Part shown: piece after piece, positions 27,101 through 35,599 of the stretch | How positions within the stretch are numbered: the stretch's first letter is position 1 | Layout of the letters: every line of letters begins with the position of its first letter | Assembly (NCBI GenBank): GCA_035570275.1 | Contig: DATMNI010000078.1 | Coordinates: 1-64,000, forward strand | Source of the DNA: DATMNI01 sp035570275 | GTDB lineage: Bacteria; Acidobacteriota; Terriglobia; Bryobacterales; Bryobacteraceae | DNA length: 64,000 nucleotides | Reading direction: 5' to 3' | The notes under the pieces: generated by a model | The model's database searches: none | Seen by the model: only the letters and a program-made list of their open reading frames with translations | What the model was told of the DNA's origin: nothing | Translations under genes and position numbers: made by a program

Positions 27101-27286
27101 ATCATCGGGCTGCTGCCGATGGCGCTCAAGCTGGGAGCTGGAAGCGAGTCGTACGCCCCCCTGGCTCGCGCCGTTCTGGGAGGCATGAGTGTCTCCCTGA
27201 TGATGACCGTCATCATGGTTCCCGCCGCTTACTATGTGGCGTACCGGAAAGCTGATTCGCTGCTGCCGGGAGAGGTAACTCGATAA
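24107..27286 (+). CDS. RND efflux pump inner-membrane subunit, copy 1
   Basis: 1059 residues with the 12-segment RND layout: N-terminal TM (NNPYFIVVVCLIIAVVGV), a large periplasmic loop, and a TM4 carrying RLIDNSVVVLENI with the proton-relay Asp followed by Asn. A second large loop and the C-terminal TM bundle (DSILIVEFTRHLRE) follow. The organisation is that of HAE1-type drug exporters. The cytoplasmic stretch near residues 490-515 contains a repeat-encoded insertion (HGTPLPHG twice) absent from the paralogue that follows. The stop overlaps the next start (TAATG). Confidence 0.93.
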   Translation: MSRFAINNPYFIVVVCLIIAVVGVTSLVRMPVDMFPAMNIPVVVVATFYSGMPPEQIENDITTRFERFFTLGSGIEHIESRSLPGVSVIKVFFQPGTDPDSAVTTISNLAMAQLRRLPPGTLPPVVLKFDASSLPVCLVTFKGEGLNETALRDLAQFQVRNQIASVPGASVPQPFGGRYRQIMVYTDPYKLEAHQLSLMDAVRSLNRANLILPAGDVQLGQLDYNIYTNSQLRTVGEIDQLPIKTIGQSPVRVTDIGHAEDAQQIQTNLVRVDGQRSVYIPVLKQGGDTNTIQVVDGIKHAVQHLFDVPKQLVSRVVFDQSIFVKTAIETLLHEGAIGLLLTSVMILVFLGSMRATVAVFFSIPLSALAAFIALSVGGSGINSMVLGGLALAFSRLIDNSVVVLENIYRHLEMGEEPAVAAAKGGQEVALPVLASTLTTIVVFFPVTLLYGVSKFLFSALAMAVVLSLIASYGVAMSVVPLFCSRFIGAHGTPLPHGHGTPLPHGRGSVSGSVSILDRFNAWFNPRFEGFLNVYDRVISLVLKQPVAILFVLTGIIVVSLFLFPLLDFSFFPRTDPAQFMMNLKLPSGTRIGITEEEVAKVEQVVRDTVAPKDLGMIVSNIGSTPDFSAIYTTNSGMHTATVQVSLTEDHKVGSYEYMARVRQRVAQELPEITTYFQSGGLVDAVLSLGMPAPIDVQVSGSNMAQSYATALQLARQIRKVPGVGDIFVPQDIDYPAVQLNVDRMRARELGLTQKEVVGNIITALTSNAMIAPSFWIDPKTGNDYMLTVQYPERQIQSFDDLRAIPVHGKDALHSTRLDAVSEIHRMKSPTEVDHYQLRRVIDIYVQPLGEDLGRIASAIDKLTAASAIPNGVTVTLRGLVQGMRQSFRSFGIGLILSVILLYLILVAQFRSFLDPLLILTAVPPGLTGALLILYLTGTSMNVMSLMGLMILIGMTVSDSILIVEFTRHLREDGMTVRQAVVTAARVRLRPVLMTSLATIIGLLPMALKLGAGSESYAPLARAVLGGMSVSLMMTVIMVPAAYYVAYRKADSLLPGEVTR
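25574..25648. repeat. Tandem repeats inside RND copy 1
   Basis: A 24-base unit (CACGGAACTCCGCTCCCTCA plus four bases) is repeated at 25574-25597 and 25598-25621. GGCTCTGTAAGC follows twice, at 25625-25636 and 25637-25648. All lengths are multiples of three, so the frame stays open. The segment encodes a Gly/His/Pro/Ser-rich loop. Confidence 0.85.
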
Positions 27287-30200
27287 TGTCTTCTTTTGCG
27301 ATCCGGAATCCTTACTTCATTGTTGTGGTCTGTTTGATTATCGCGGTAGTGGGAGTTACCAGCCTGGTGCGCATGCCGGTGGATATGTTCCCCTCCATGA
27401 ACATTCCGGTGGTGGTGGTTGCCACGTTCTATTCCGGCATGCCGCCCGAGCAGATAGAGACCGATATCACCAGCCGTTTCGAGCGCTTCTTCACGCTGGG
27501 CAGCGGCATTGAGCACATTGAATCGCGATCGCTGCCGGGCGTCAGCGTGATTAAGGTTTACTTCCAGCCCGGCACCAATCCCGATTCCGCGGTTACTACT
27601 ATTTCCAATCTGGCGATGGCGCAATTGCGCCGGCTTCCTCCGGGCACGCTGCCGCCAGTGGTGCTCAAGTTCGATGCGTCCAGCCTGCCGGTTTGCCTGG
27701 TGACTTTCAAGGGTGAAGGCCTCAACGAAACCGCGTTGCGCGACCTGGCGCAATTCCAGGTGCGCAACCAGATCGCCAGCGTGCCGGGGGCGAGCGTGCC
27801 CCAGCCATTCGGCGGAAAGTACCGCCAGATCATGGTCTACGCCGACCCGTACAAACTGGAAGCGCACCAGTTGAGTCTGATGGACGTAGTGCGCAGCGTC
27901 AACGAGTCCAACCTGATCCTGCCCGCGGGCGATGTGCAGATCGGTCCGCTGGATTACAACATCTACACCAACAGCCAACTGCGCAGCGTAAGCGAGATCA
28001 ATCAATTGCCGATCAAGACCGTGGGCGAGGCGCCGGTGCGAATCGGGGACATCGGCTACGCCGAAGACGGCCACCAGATTCAGACCAACCTGGTGCGGGT
28101 GGATGGCCAGCGGTCCGTGTATGTCCCGGTCCTGAAGCAAGGCGGCGATACCAACACCATCGCCGTGGTGGATGGCATCAAGAACGCCACCCAGCACCTT
28201 TTCGATGTACCCAAACAACTGGTTACGGGCGTGGTGTTCGACCAATCCGTTTTCGTCAAGACCGCCATCGAAACCCTGCTGCATGAAGGCGGAATCGGGT
28301 TGCTGCTGACTTCGGTGATGATCCTGATCTTCCTGGGCAGCATTCGGGCCACGCTGGCAGTATTTTTTTCCATACCGCTTTCGGCCCTGGCGGCGTTCAT
28401 CGCACTCTCCATGGGAGGCAGTGGGATCAACAGCATGGTGCTGGGTGGGCTGGCGTTGGCATTCTCGCGCTTGATCGATAACTCGGTGGTGGTCCTGGAA
28501 AATATCTACCGCCATCTGGAAGCGGGCGAACCTCCCGAGGTCGCCGCCGAAAAGGGCGGCCGTGAGGTGGCTCTGCCAGTGCTTTCGGCGACGCTTACCA
28601 CCGTGGTGGTCTTCTTTCCGGTCACGTTCCTCTATGGCGTGAGTAAGTTCCTGTTCTCCGCGCTGGCCCTGGCGGTGGCGCTTTCGTTGTTCGCCTCTTT
28701 TGCGGTGGCCATGACGGTAGTGCCGCTGTTCTGCGCACGCTTCATCACGGCGCCGGCCCACCACGGAACGCCGTCGTCGGAGATGCCGGTTACGGTGGAT
28801 CACCCCAAACTCCGGTTGTCATTCAGCGACCGCTTTAATATGTGGTTCAACGATCGCTTCGAGGCTTTTCTTCGGCTTTACGACCGCGCGGTGGCGGTGA
28901 CGCTGCGGCGGCCCGCACTGACGCTGCTCGGTTTCGCGGCCGCCTTTGCGCTGAGCCTTGGCATTTTTCCGCTGCTTGGACTTTCGTTCTTTCCTCGCAC
29001 CGATGCGGGCCAGTTCGTCATTAACCTGAAGGCTCCCACCGGAACCCGGCTGTCGGTTACCGAAAACGAAGTGATCAAAGTGGAAAACCTGATCCGGAAG
29101 GTAGTGACTCCCGGGGATCTGGGGATGATCGTATCTAACATCGGAGCCACACCCGACTTTTCCGCGATCTATACCACTAACTCGGCCATGCACACCGCTT
29201 TCGTGCAGGTCAGCCTGAACGCAGATCACAAAGTGGGGAGTTATGAGTACATGGCCCGCGTCAAGGCGCGCATGGAGAAGGAACTGCCCGAGTTGAGCGC
29301 TTATTTCCAGTCTGGGGGCCTCGTGGACGCCGTCTTGAATCTCGGATTGCCGGCTCCAATCGATGTCCAGGTGGCGGGAACCAACATGGAATCGGCTTAT
29401 GCCACGGCCCTGAAGTTGACGTCGCAGGTCCGGAAAATCAACGGCGTCGCCGATGTCTTCATCCCCCAGGACATCGACTATCCGGCGCTTCAGTTGAATG
29501 TGGACCGGACCCGAGCCAGCGAACTCGGGCTCGACCAGCAGGAAGTAGTGGACAACGTAATCACGGCCCTGACTTCGGACCAGATGATCGCCCCCAGTTT
29601 CTGGATTGATCCAAAGAACGGTAACGACTATATGCTGACCGTGCAGTATCCGGAAAATCAAGTGAAGACTTTGACGGATCTGAAGTCGATTCCTTTACGT
29701 GCGGCGAACAGTCTCAATCCTACTCGTCTGGATATGATCAGCAACATCCACCGGATCAAATCGCCCACGGAAGTGGATCACTATCAACTGCGCCGGACCA
29801 TCGACGTCTACGTGCGTCCGCTCAATGAGGACCTCGGCAAGATCGCCAACGCAATTGACAGAGTCATCGGCCGGACCAAGGTGCCGGAGGGGCTGAGCAT
29901 CGCACTGCGCGGCATGGTGCAGGGCATGCGGGCTTCCTTTACCAGCTTCACTCTCGGGCTCTGCCTGGCGGTGGTTCTGTTGTATCTCATCCTGGTAGCG
30001 CAGTTCCAGTCATTCGTCGATCCGTTTATCATTTTGCTGGCCGTGCCGCCGGGACTGACCGGCGTAATCCTCATTCTCTGGCTTTCGAATACGACACTCA
30101 ATGTAATGTCCCTGATGGGCGTTGTAATGCTGGTGGGGATTGCGGTATCGAATAGCATTTTGATCGTGGAGTTTACGCGCCACTTGCGGCAGGAGGGGAT

Positions 30201-30432
30201 GGAGGTTCGAGAAGCGGTGGCGCTGGCGTGCCGCGTCCGGCTGCGCCCCGTGCTGATGACTTCGCTCGCCACCATCATCGGCCTGATGCCCATGGCTTTG
30301 AAACTGGGCGCCGGAAGCGAGGCATATGCACCGCTCGCCCGAGCCATCCTGGGCGGTCTCGGTGTCTCGGTGCTGCTCACGGTGTTTCTGGTGCCGGCGG
30401 CCTATGTGTTGGTCTATGAGAGGTCAAGATGA
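27286..30432 (+). CDS. RND efflux pump inner-membrane subunit, copy 2
   Basis: 1048 residues, closely similar to copy 1 over the whole length; the first 200 residues differ at few positions. The same RLIDNSVVVLENI relay segment is present. Start and stop positions overlap the neighbouring genes (TAATG with copy 1, ATGA with the TolC-like gene), so all are translated as one operon. Two non-identical pumps with one adaptor recall MdtB-MdtC, where the trimer is mixed; whether that holds here is inference. Confidence 0.93.
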   Translation: MSSFAIRNPYFIVVVCLIIAVVGVTSLVRMPVDMFPSMNIPVVVVATFYSGMPPEQIETDITSRFERFFTLGSGIEHIESRSLPGVSVIKVYFQPGTNPDSAVTTISNLAMAQLRRLPPGTLPPVVLKFDASSLPVCLVTFKGEGLNETALRDLAQFQVRNQIASVPGASVPQPFGGKYRQIMVYADPYKLEAHQLSLMDVVRSVNESNLILPAGDVQIGPLDYNIYTNSQLRSVSEINQLPIKTVGEAPVRIGDIGYAEDGHQIQTNLVRVDGQRSVYVPVLKQGGDTNTIAVVDGIKNATQHLFDVPKQLVTGVVFDQSVFVKTAIETLLHEGGIGLLLTSVMILIFLGSIRATLAVFFSIPLSALAAFIALSMGGSGINSMVLGGLALAFSRLIDNSVVVLENIYRHLEAGEPPEVAAEKGGREVALPVLSATLTTVVVFFPVTFLYGVSKFLFSALALAVALSLFASFAVAMTVVPLFCARFITAPAHHGTPSSEMPVTVDHPKLRLSFSDRFNMWFNDRFEAFLRLYDRAVAVTLRRPALTLLGFAAAFALSLGIFPLLGLSFFPRTDAGQFVINLKAPTGTRLSVTENEVIKVENLIRKVVTPGDLGMIVSNIGATPDFSAIYTTNSAMHTAFVQVSLNADHKVGSYEYMARVKARMEKELPELSAYFQSGGLVDAVLNLGLPAPIDVQVAGTNMESAYATALKLTSQVRKINGVADVFIPQDIDYPALQLNVDRTRASELGLDQQEVVDNVITALTSDQMIAPSFWIDPKNGNDYMLTVQYPENQVKTLTDLKSIPLRAANSLNPTRLDMISNIHRIKSPTEVDHYQLRRTIDVYVRPLNEDLGKIANAIDRVIGRTKVPEGLSIALRGMVQGMRASFTSFTLGLCLAVVLLYLILVAQFQSFVDPFIILLAVPPGLTGVILILWLSNTTLNVMSLMGVVMLVGIAVSNSILIVEFTRHLRQEGMEVREAVALACRVRLRPVLMTSLATIIGLMPMALKLGAGSEAYAPLARAILGGLGVSVLLTVFLVPAAYVLVYERSR

Positions 30433-31832
30433 TAATGATGCTATTGTGGGGCAGGTTGTTAACCTGCGGCGGATTGGCAATCCGCCTCCGCCGGGGTCAC
30501 GAAGAGTTCGCCGAACTAGCGGCAGGCGGATTAGCAATCCGCCGCAGGTTAACAACCTGCCCCACAATTCTCACAATACTCATGTTCGTCCTATGCGCGG
30601 CCCATGCGCAGCCGCCCATGCATCTCACCCTGGCGGAAGCGCGTGGCCTGGCTATCCAGAACAATCCGCGTTTCACCGCGGCACAACTGAATGCCGCCGC
30701 CGCTTACCAGGTGGCCCCGCAATATAAGTCAAATTATCAGCCCAGTGTCACGGGCAGCTTCACCAGCGTCGCGGCCGATAACGGCAGCCGCCTGGCAGCC
30801 GGTGGTTTGAACAATCCTATCGTGTATAGCCGGGTAGGTTCGGGTTTGACAGTCGGTCAGATGATCACAGATTTCGGCCGCACCAGCAATCTGGTCGGCA
30901 TGGCGAATCTACAGGCTCAAGCACAGGACCAGGTCACGGAAGCCACACGGGCCCAACTTTTGCTGATCACCAGCCGGGCGTACTTTGCGATACTCCGTGC
31001 GCATGCGGTGTTGCGGGTGGCCGATGAAACGGTCCAGGCCAGAAGCCTCGTCTCCGAGCAGGTGACGGCCCTGGCGCAAAGCAAACTCAAATCGACCCTG
31101 GACGTCAGTTTCGCCAATGTAAACCTGGCGGATGCCAAGCTGCTGCAGATACAGGCGCAGAATGACGTGAAGGCTGCCGAGGCGGACCTGGCGACGGCGA
31201 TCGGAATACCTGGCGAGTCAGACTTTGTGTTGGCGGAAGAGCCAACTCCGAGTCCTCTGCCAGATCGTGTCAGCGACCTTCTTCGCGATGCGCTTCAGGC
31301 ACGGCCCGAGTTGAGGCAACTGCGATTGCAGCAAAGCGCGGCGGAGCGGTTCACCAAAGCGGAGCATGCGCTCTACTATCCGTACGTCGGCGTAATCGGC
31401 ACCAGCGGCGTTGTGCCCACTGGCTATTCGAGCGTACCGAGCCGCTACGGGGCGATCGGAATGAACATCACCATCCCAATCTTCAACGGCGGACTGTTCA
31501 AGGCGCGCCAGACTCAAGCCGAGTTGAAGGCTAAGGCGGCCACGCAAGACACCAACGATCTGCAGAATCAGGTGACCCGCGATGTCCGCGTAGCGTACCT
31601 CAACGCAACCACTGCATACGATCGTATGGCATTGACGGCGCAGTTGCTGCAGCAGGCCCAACTGGCTTTGGATCTGGCGCAAACCCGGTACGATAACAGC
31701 TTGGGAAGCATCGTGGAATTGAGCACGGCGCAACTCAATCTCACGTCCGCCCAAATCGCCAATACGACCGCTCTTTACGATTACCAAACCCAAAGGGTTA
31801 TCGTCGACTATCAGACGGGAGTACTCCGCTAG
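30429..31832 (+). CDS. TolC-like outer-membrane efflux protein
   Basis: 467 residues from the ATG at 30429, which overlaps the RND stop (ATGA). The mature protein begins near AHAQPPMHLTLAEARGLAIQ and shows the two TolC repeats (LTLAEA...; RPELRQLRLQQSAAERF) with long helices and a SLGSIVELSTAQLNLTSAQI motif. The first codons (MIMML) and the hydrophobic TILTILMFVLCAAHA are separated by a palindromic element read in frame as about 40 residues. Translation could instead start at the ATG at 30582, but that leaves only a very short hydrophobic stretch. The existing frame still offers RRR plus a hydrophobic core plus AHA as a usable signal. Confidence 0.88.
   Translation: MIMMLLWGRLLTCGGLAIRLRRGHEEFAELAAGGLAIRRRLTTCPTILTILMFVLCAAHAQPPMHLTLAEARGLAIQNNPRFTAAQLNAAAAYQVAPQYKSNYQPSVTGSFTSVAADNGSRLAAGGLNNPIVYSRVGSGLTVGQMITDFGRTSNLVGMANLQAQAQDQVTEATRAQLLLITSRAYFAILRAHAVLRVADETVQARSLVSEQVTALAQSKLKSTLDVSFANVNLADAKLLQIQAQNDVKAAEADLATAIGIPGESDFVLAEEPTPSPLPDRVSDLLRDALQARPELRQLRLQQSAAERFTKAEHALYYPYVGVIGTSGVVPTGYSSVPSRYGAIGMNITIPIFNGGLFKARQTQAELKAKAATQDTNDLQNQVTRDVRVAYLNATTAYDRMALTAQLLQQAQLALDLAQTRYDNSLGSIVELSTAQLNLTSAQIANTTALYDYQTQRVIVDYQTGVLR
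30444..30567. repeat. Palindromic repeat element, copy B, inside the TolC signal region
   Basis: Full-length copy: TTGTGGGGCAGGTTGTTAAC at the left end and its inverse at the right, with GGCGGATTGGCAATCCGCC (left) and GGCGGATTAGCAATCCGCC (right) inside, around a spacer of about 35 bases. The whole 124-base element could fold into one long imperfect hairpin. It is read through without a stop in the TolC frame. Confidence 0.9.
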
Positions 31833-31892
31833 CCTGACTTTTCGCGGCAAGTACTGAAACCGTAGCCGTCGGACCGGGACCAGGCAGGGTTG

Positions 31893-32318
31893 TCAGGAGG
31901 CTGTCCGAAACCGTACGCGTTCGCGATTGCGCAAGTAGGAGGCCATCATGCGGTCGCTGAATGCGGTGTGGTCCCGCAGCCAGCCGTCCAGAAACTCCAG
32001 CAGCAGCATGGGGGCTTCACTGTCGCCCTCCGCCGCGCGCTGGGCCAGCAGTTTGACCCGCTTGCGCACCGTGTCGTGCTGCCGCCTGTGCCACCCATAG
32101 GAGGGATAGTCTACCGCGCGCATGAGGCGTTCTTCGTGCTGAAAATGTCCCTCGGTATGGGCCAGCAGTTTGCGCAGAACTGCCAGGAACCTTTCGGGCG
32201 GCGTGCGGGCGAGCAGAGCCTTGTGCAGTTCGCCGGCGATCAGAAAGAGGCTGCGATGTTCCGCGTCAAGCTCCGGAAGGTACACCGCATTGCTGTCGTT
32301 CCACTGGAAGTGGGCCAT
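31893..32318 (-). CDS. Bacteriohemerythrin-like protein
   Basis: 141 residues. Metal ligands in the expected order: DAEHRSLF, then HTEGHFQHEE, WHRRQHD, and RDHTAFSDR near the C-terminus. These form the four-helix di-iron oxygen-binding site of hemerythrin (HHE) proteins. Probable role: oxygen or iron binding or sensing in the cytoplasm. It stands alone on the minus strand between two plus-strand operons. Confidence 0.87.
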   Translation of the reverse strand: MAHFQWNDSNAVYLPELDAEHRSLFLIAGELHKALLARTPPERFLAVLRKLLAHTEGHFQHEERLMRAVDYPSYGWHRRQHDTVRKRVKLLAQRAAEGDSEAPMLLLEFLDGWLRDHTAFSDRMMASYLRNRERVRFRTAS

Positions 32319-32433
32319 GGCTCATGGTAGCACTAAAGAGAATTTCAGGACTTAATATATATTAGCTACGCAGGCAAGGATGCCGGAGCCGCCGGCTGCA
32401 CCGGCAGGAAGGCCCGTGCCACAATGAAAGTTC

Positions 32434-33594
32434 GTGGCCATCACCTGCTATCTGGATGCCTTCTCGGGAATCAGTGGCGACATGCTGGTCGGCGCGCTGG
32501 CCGATGCGGGCGCCGACCAGGCCGCTATCTCGAACGCCATCGCTTCTATGGATACCGGGGCCGTCGTGTCCTTCAGCCAGGTCAAGCGCTGCGGCATCGG
32601 CGCCACCAAATTCCACGTGGACGTCCAGGAAGCCCGCGCCCACCGGCACCTTGCGCACATCGTCCAGACGATCGAAAAGGCCGCACTTTCGGCGCGCGCC
32701 AAACGCGACGCCGTGGCCGTCTTCCGAAGGCTGGGCGAGGCCGAAGCCCAGGTGCATCAAGTCCCCGTCGAAAAAGTCCATTTCCACGAAGTGGGCGCGG
32801 CCGATTCCATCGCCGATATCGTTGGCACGGCGGTGGCCCTGGACCTTCTGGATGTCGCCACGGTGGTCTGCTCGCCCCTTAACGTGGGCAGCGGAACCGT
32901 CAAGACCGAGCACGGAATACTGCCGGTGCCGGCGCCGGCCACGGCCCTGCTTCTGATCGACGCGCCCATCTATTCCCGCGGTCCCGCCGTCGAATTGACT
33001 ACGCCCACCGGCGCGGCCGTGGCAGCCGCTCTTGCCACATCCTTCGGCGTCCTGCCGCCCATGAAACTGACGCGTACCGGGTATGGCGCAGGCGACCACG
33101 ACTTCGCCGAACATGCCAACGTGCTCCGCGTGCTTCTGGGCGAACCCACGGGCGCCGATGAAGCCCTCGCCATCGCTATCGTGGAAGCCAATATTGACGA
33201 TCTCAATCCGCAGGTACTGGCCTACGCCACCGAGCGGCTGCTGGAATTCGGCGCGCTGGATGTCACCCTGCAGCCCATTCTGATGAAGAAGGGCCGCGCC
33301 GGCCACATGCTGCGCGTGATCGCCAGGCCCGAGCACCGCGAAGCCATTGCGCAGCTCATTTTTGCCGAAACTTCCACGCTGGGCCTGCGGATCTACGCCG
33401 CCGAGCGCCGGGTGCAATCCCGCAGCTTCACCGAAGTGGCCACCCCCTACGGCAGCGTGCGCATGAAGGTGACCGGCGAGGGCTCCTACGCTCCGGAGTA
33501 CGAAGACTGCCGCAAACTGGCGGAAAAATCCGGCGTAGCGTTGAAACACATCATCGCCGAAGCCAACTACGCGTACCTCAACCAATCCCGATGA
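32434..33594 (+). CDS. larC: Nickel-pincer cofactor biosynthesis protein LarC
   Basis: 386 residues with a GTG start at 32434. Family landmarks are LDAFSGISGDMLVGAL at the N-terminus, VHFHEVGAADSIADIVG near residue 115, and the C-terminal half beginning IVEANIDDLNPQ. LarC is the CTP-dependent nickel insertase for the lactate-racemase cofactor. In lactobacilli the gene is split and joined by a frameshift; here it is one continuous frame. The stop overlaps the metG start (ATGA). larA, larB and larE are not in the window. Confidence 0.9.
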   Translation: MAITCYLDAFSGISGDMLVGALADAGADQAAISNAIASMDTGAVVSFSQVKRCGIGATKFHVDVQEARAHRHLAHIVQTIEKAALSARAKRDAVAVFRRLGEAEAQVHQVPVEKVHFHEVGAADSIADIVGTAVALDLLDVATVVCSPLNVGSGTVKTEHGILPVPAPATALLLIDAPIYSRGPAVELTTPTGAAVAAALATSFGVLPPMKLTRTGYGAGDHDFAEHANVLRVLLGEPTGADEALAIAIVEANIDDLNPQVLAYATERLLEFGALDVTLQPILMKKGRAGHMLRVIARPEHREAIAQLIFAETSTLGLRIYAAERRVQSRSFTEVATPYGSVRMKVTGEGSYAPEYEDCRKLAEKSGVALKHIIAEANYAYLNQSR

Positions 33595-35585
33595 AATACT
33601 ACCTCACGACTCCCATCTACTACGTCAATGCCGCGCCGCATATCGGCCACGCCTACACCACCATTGTGGCCGACATGATTAAGCGTTTCCAGCGCATGCA
33701 GGGCAACCAAGCCGTGCTGACTTCCGGCTCGGACGAGCACGGCATCAACGTGGAGCGCGCCGCCGAGCGCATGGGCAAGACGCCCAAAGACTTCTGCGAT
33801 ACCATTTCTGCCGAGTTCGTGCGCCAATTCCAGTTACTGGGCCTGCAGATCGATCATTTCCAGCGCACCACCGATCCGCATCATGCGCGCGTGGTGCAGG
33901 ATCTGTTCGACCGCTGCCGGAAGAACGGCTACGTTTATAAGGGCTCTTACACTGGCCAATACTGCATTTTCGATAATCTCTACGTCAATGAGGCCAAGCC
34001 GGGCGATCCCTGTCCCGATTGCGGCCGGCCCACCGAGACGGTCACGGAAGAAAACTTCTTCTTCAAACTTTCGGCGTTTCAGGAACGGCTGCTGGATCTG
34101 TACGAACGCGAACCCGGCTTTATTCAGCCCGAATCGCGCCGCAACGAGGTCATGTCCTTCGTCAAGGCCGGCCTGACCGACCTTTCCATCACGCGCACAA
34201 ACATCAAATGGGGCATCCCGGTGGTTGGCGAGGCGCCGCACGTATTCTACGTCTGGTTCGATGCGCTCACCGCCTACATGACCGCGGTGGATGGTCTGCC
34301 CGACAGCGCGGGCACGGGTCTCTGGCCCGCCGACCTGCACCTGATCGGCAAGGAGATCGTGCGCTTCCACGCCGTCTTCTGGCCGGCATTCCTGATGGCC
34401 GCGGAGCTGCCCCTCCCCAAGCGCATCTTCGCCCACGGTTGGCTGCTCTTCGAAGACAGCAAGATGAGCAAATCGCGCGGAAATATCGTGCGGCCCGACC
34501 CCATCCGCCAGGTCATGGGCGCGGACGCCTTACGCTACTTCCTGCTGCGCGAAGTGGTGTTCGGCCAGGACGGCAGCTTCAGCTACGACGCGCTCATCGG
34601 CCGCTACAATTCGGACCTGGCCAACGGCCTCGGCAACCTCGCCAGCCGGACGCTGACCATGATCGGCCAATATTCGGGCGGCGTGATTCCGGGCGGTGTG
34701 AGTCCGGTCGCTCTGATGCAGGGCGGTGTTGTTCAGGGCAGGGCGATGCAGGACGAGATCGCCGCTGCCGCCAACCAGGCCATCGAAGCCTTCCGCCAGA
34801 CTTTCGAGCGCTTCGAATTCTCCAAGGGGCTGGAGGCCGTGTGGGCGCTCATCTCCGCCGTGGACAAGTTCATCGTGCAATGGGCGCCGTGGAAACTGGC
34901 GCGCCAACAGGACCCCACGGCCAGGCTGCAATTGGACGCCACGCTCTACACCGCCGCCGAAGCGCTGCGCATCGCCACCGCCTTACTGGCGCCCGTGCTG
35001 CCGGAGAGCACGCCTAAGATCTGGACTCAACTCGGCATGCCGGAGCCTATCGAGCAGGTGCGCCTCGACCGCTTACAGTGGGGCGGCCTGCCGCCGGGCC
35101 AGAAAATCGGCGCCGTCGCCGGCGTGTTTCCACGCATCGAAATGAAGGAGGCGGTGGCCAGGATGCAGGAATTGGAGATTCAGGCCACCGCGGAACAGGC
35201 CGCTTTGCTGGGGAAGAAGATCGAGCCGGCGCCGGCCAGCGACTCCAAGATCGACCCCAAAATTTCCATCGACGATTTCGCCAAGGTGGATCTCCGCGTC
35301 GGCCTGGTGCTATCCGCCGAGCGGGTCAAAGGATCGGACAAGCTGATGCTGATGAAGGTCGATATCGGCGAACCCGCGCCGCGCACTATCGTGGCCGGCA
35401 TCGCCGAAGCCTACACGCCCGAGCAACTGCTGAACCGCAAAGTCGCCATTGTCGCCAATTTGCAGCCGCGCAAGTTGAAAGGCATCGAATCCAATGGGAT
35501 GATCGTGGCGGCGTCGGTCGAGGGCGGCGAACCGGTGCTGGCCGGCTTCCACGAAGATATTCCTCCCGGGGCGCGGCTCAAGTGA
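33591..35585 (+). CDS. metG: Methionyl-tRNA synthetase
   Basis: 664 residues. Class I signatures are PHIGH near residue 16 and KMSKS near residue 290. One zinc knuckle (CPDCG) lies in the connective-peptide region. A C-terminal tRNA-binding OB-fold (about 560-664, FAKVDLRVGLVLSAERVKG) of the Trbp111/EMAP type makes it a dimeric long form. The start overlaps the larC stop by four bases. Its stop is joined to tatD by a five-codon relay frame. Confidence 0.95.
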   Translation: MKYYLTTPIYYVNAAPHIGHAYTTIVADMIKRFQRMQGNQAVLTSGSDEHGINVERAAERMGKTPKDFCDTISAEFVRQFQLLGLQIDHFQRTTDPHHARVVQDLFDRCRKNGYVYKGSYTGQYCIFDNLYVNEAKPGDPCPDCGRPTETVTEENFFFKLSAFQERLLDLYEREPGFIQPESRRNEVMSFVKAGLTDLSITRTNIKWGIPVVGEAPHVFYVWFDALTAYMTAVDGLPDSAGTGLWPADLHLIGKEIVRFHAVFWPAFLMAAELPLPKRIFAHGWLLFEDSKMSKSRGNIVRPDPIRQVMGADALRYFLLREVVFGQDGSFSYDALIGRYNSDLANGLGNLASRTLTMIGQYSGGVIPGGVSPVALMQGGVVQGRAMQDEIAAAANQAIEAFRQTFERFEFSKGLEAVWALISAVDKFIVQWAPWKLARQQDPTARLQLDATLYTAAEALRIATALLAPVLPESTPKIWTQLGMPEPIEQVRLDRLQWGGLPPGQKIGAVAGVFPRIEMKEAVARMQELEIQATAEQAALLGKKIEPAPASDSKIDPKISIDDFAKVDLRVGLVLSAERVKGSDKLMLMKVDIGEPAPRTIVAGIAEAYTPEQLLNRKVAIVANLQPRKLKGIESNGMIVAASVEGGEPVLAGFHEDIPPGARLK

Positions 35586-35599
35586 GGGCGCCCCAGTGA
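35582..35599 (+). other. Relay mini-frame between metG and tatD
   Basis: GTG AGG GCG CCC CAG TGA begins on the metG stop (GTGA at 35582-35585) and ends on the tatD start (GTGA at 35596-35599). AGTGAG is repeated at 35581-35586 and 35595-35600, 14 bases apart. Terminating ribosomes could re-initiate twice and keep tatD coupled to metG. Confidence 0.5.

Noticed and set aside
27232..28803. Long open frame of over 500 codons on the minus strand opposite the second RND gene
   Set aside because: It is antisense to a well-supported pump gene and its His/Gln/Arg-rich product looks like a shadow of high-GC codon usage.
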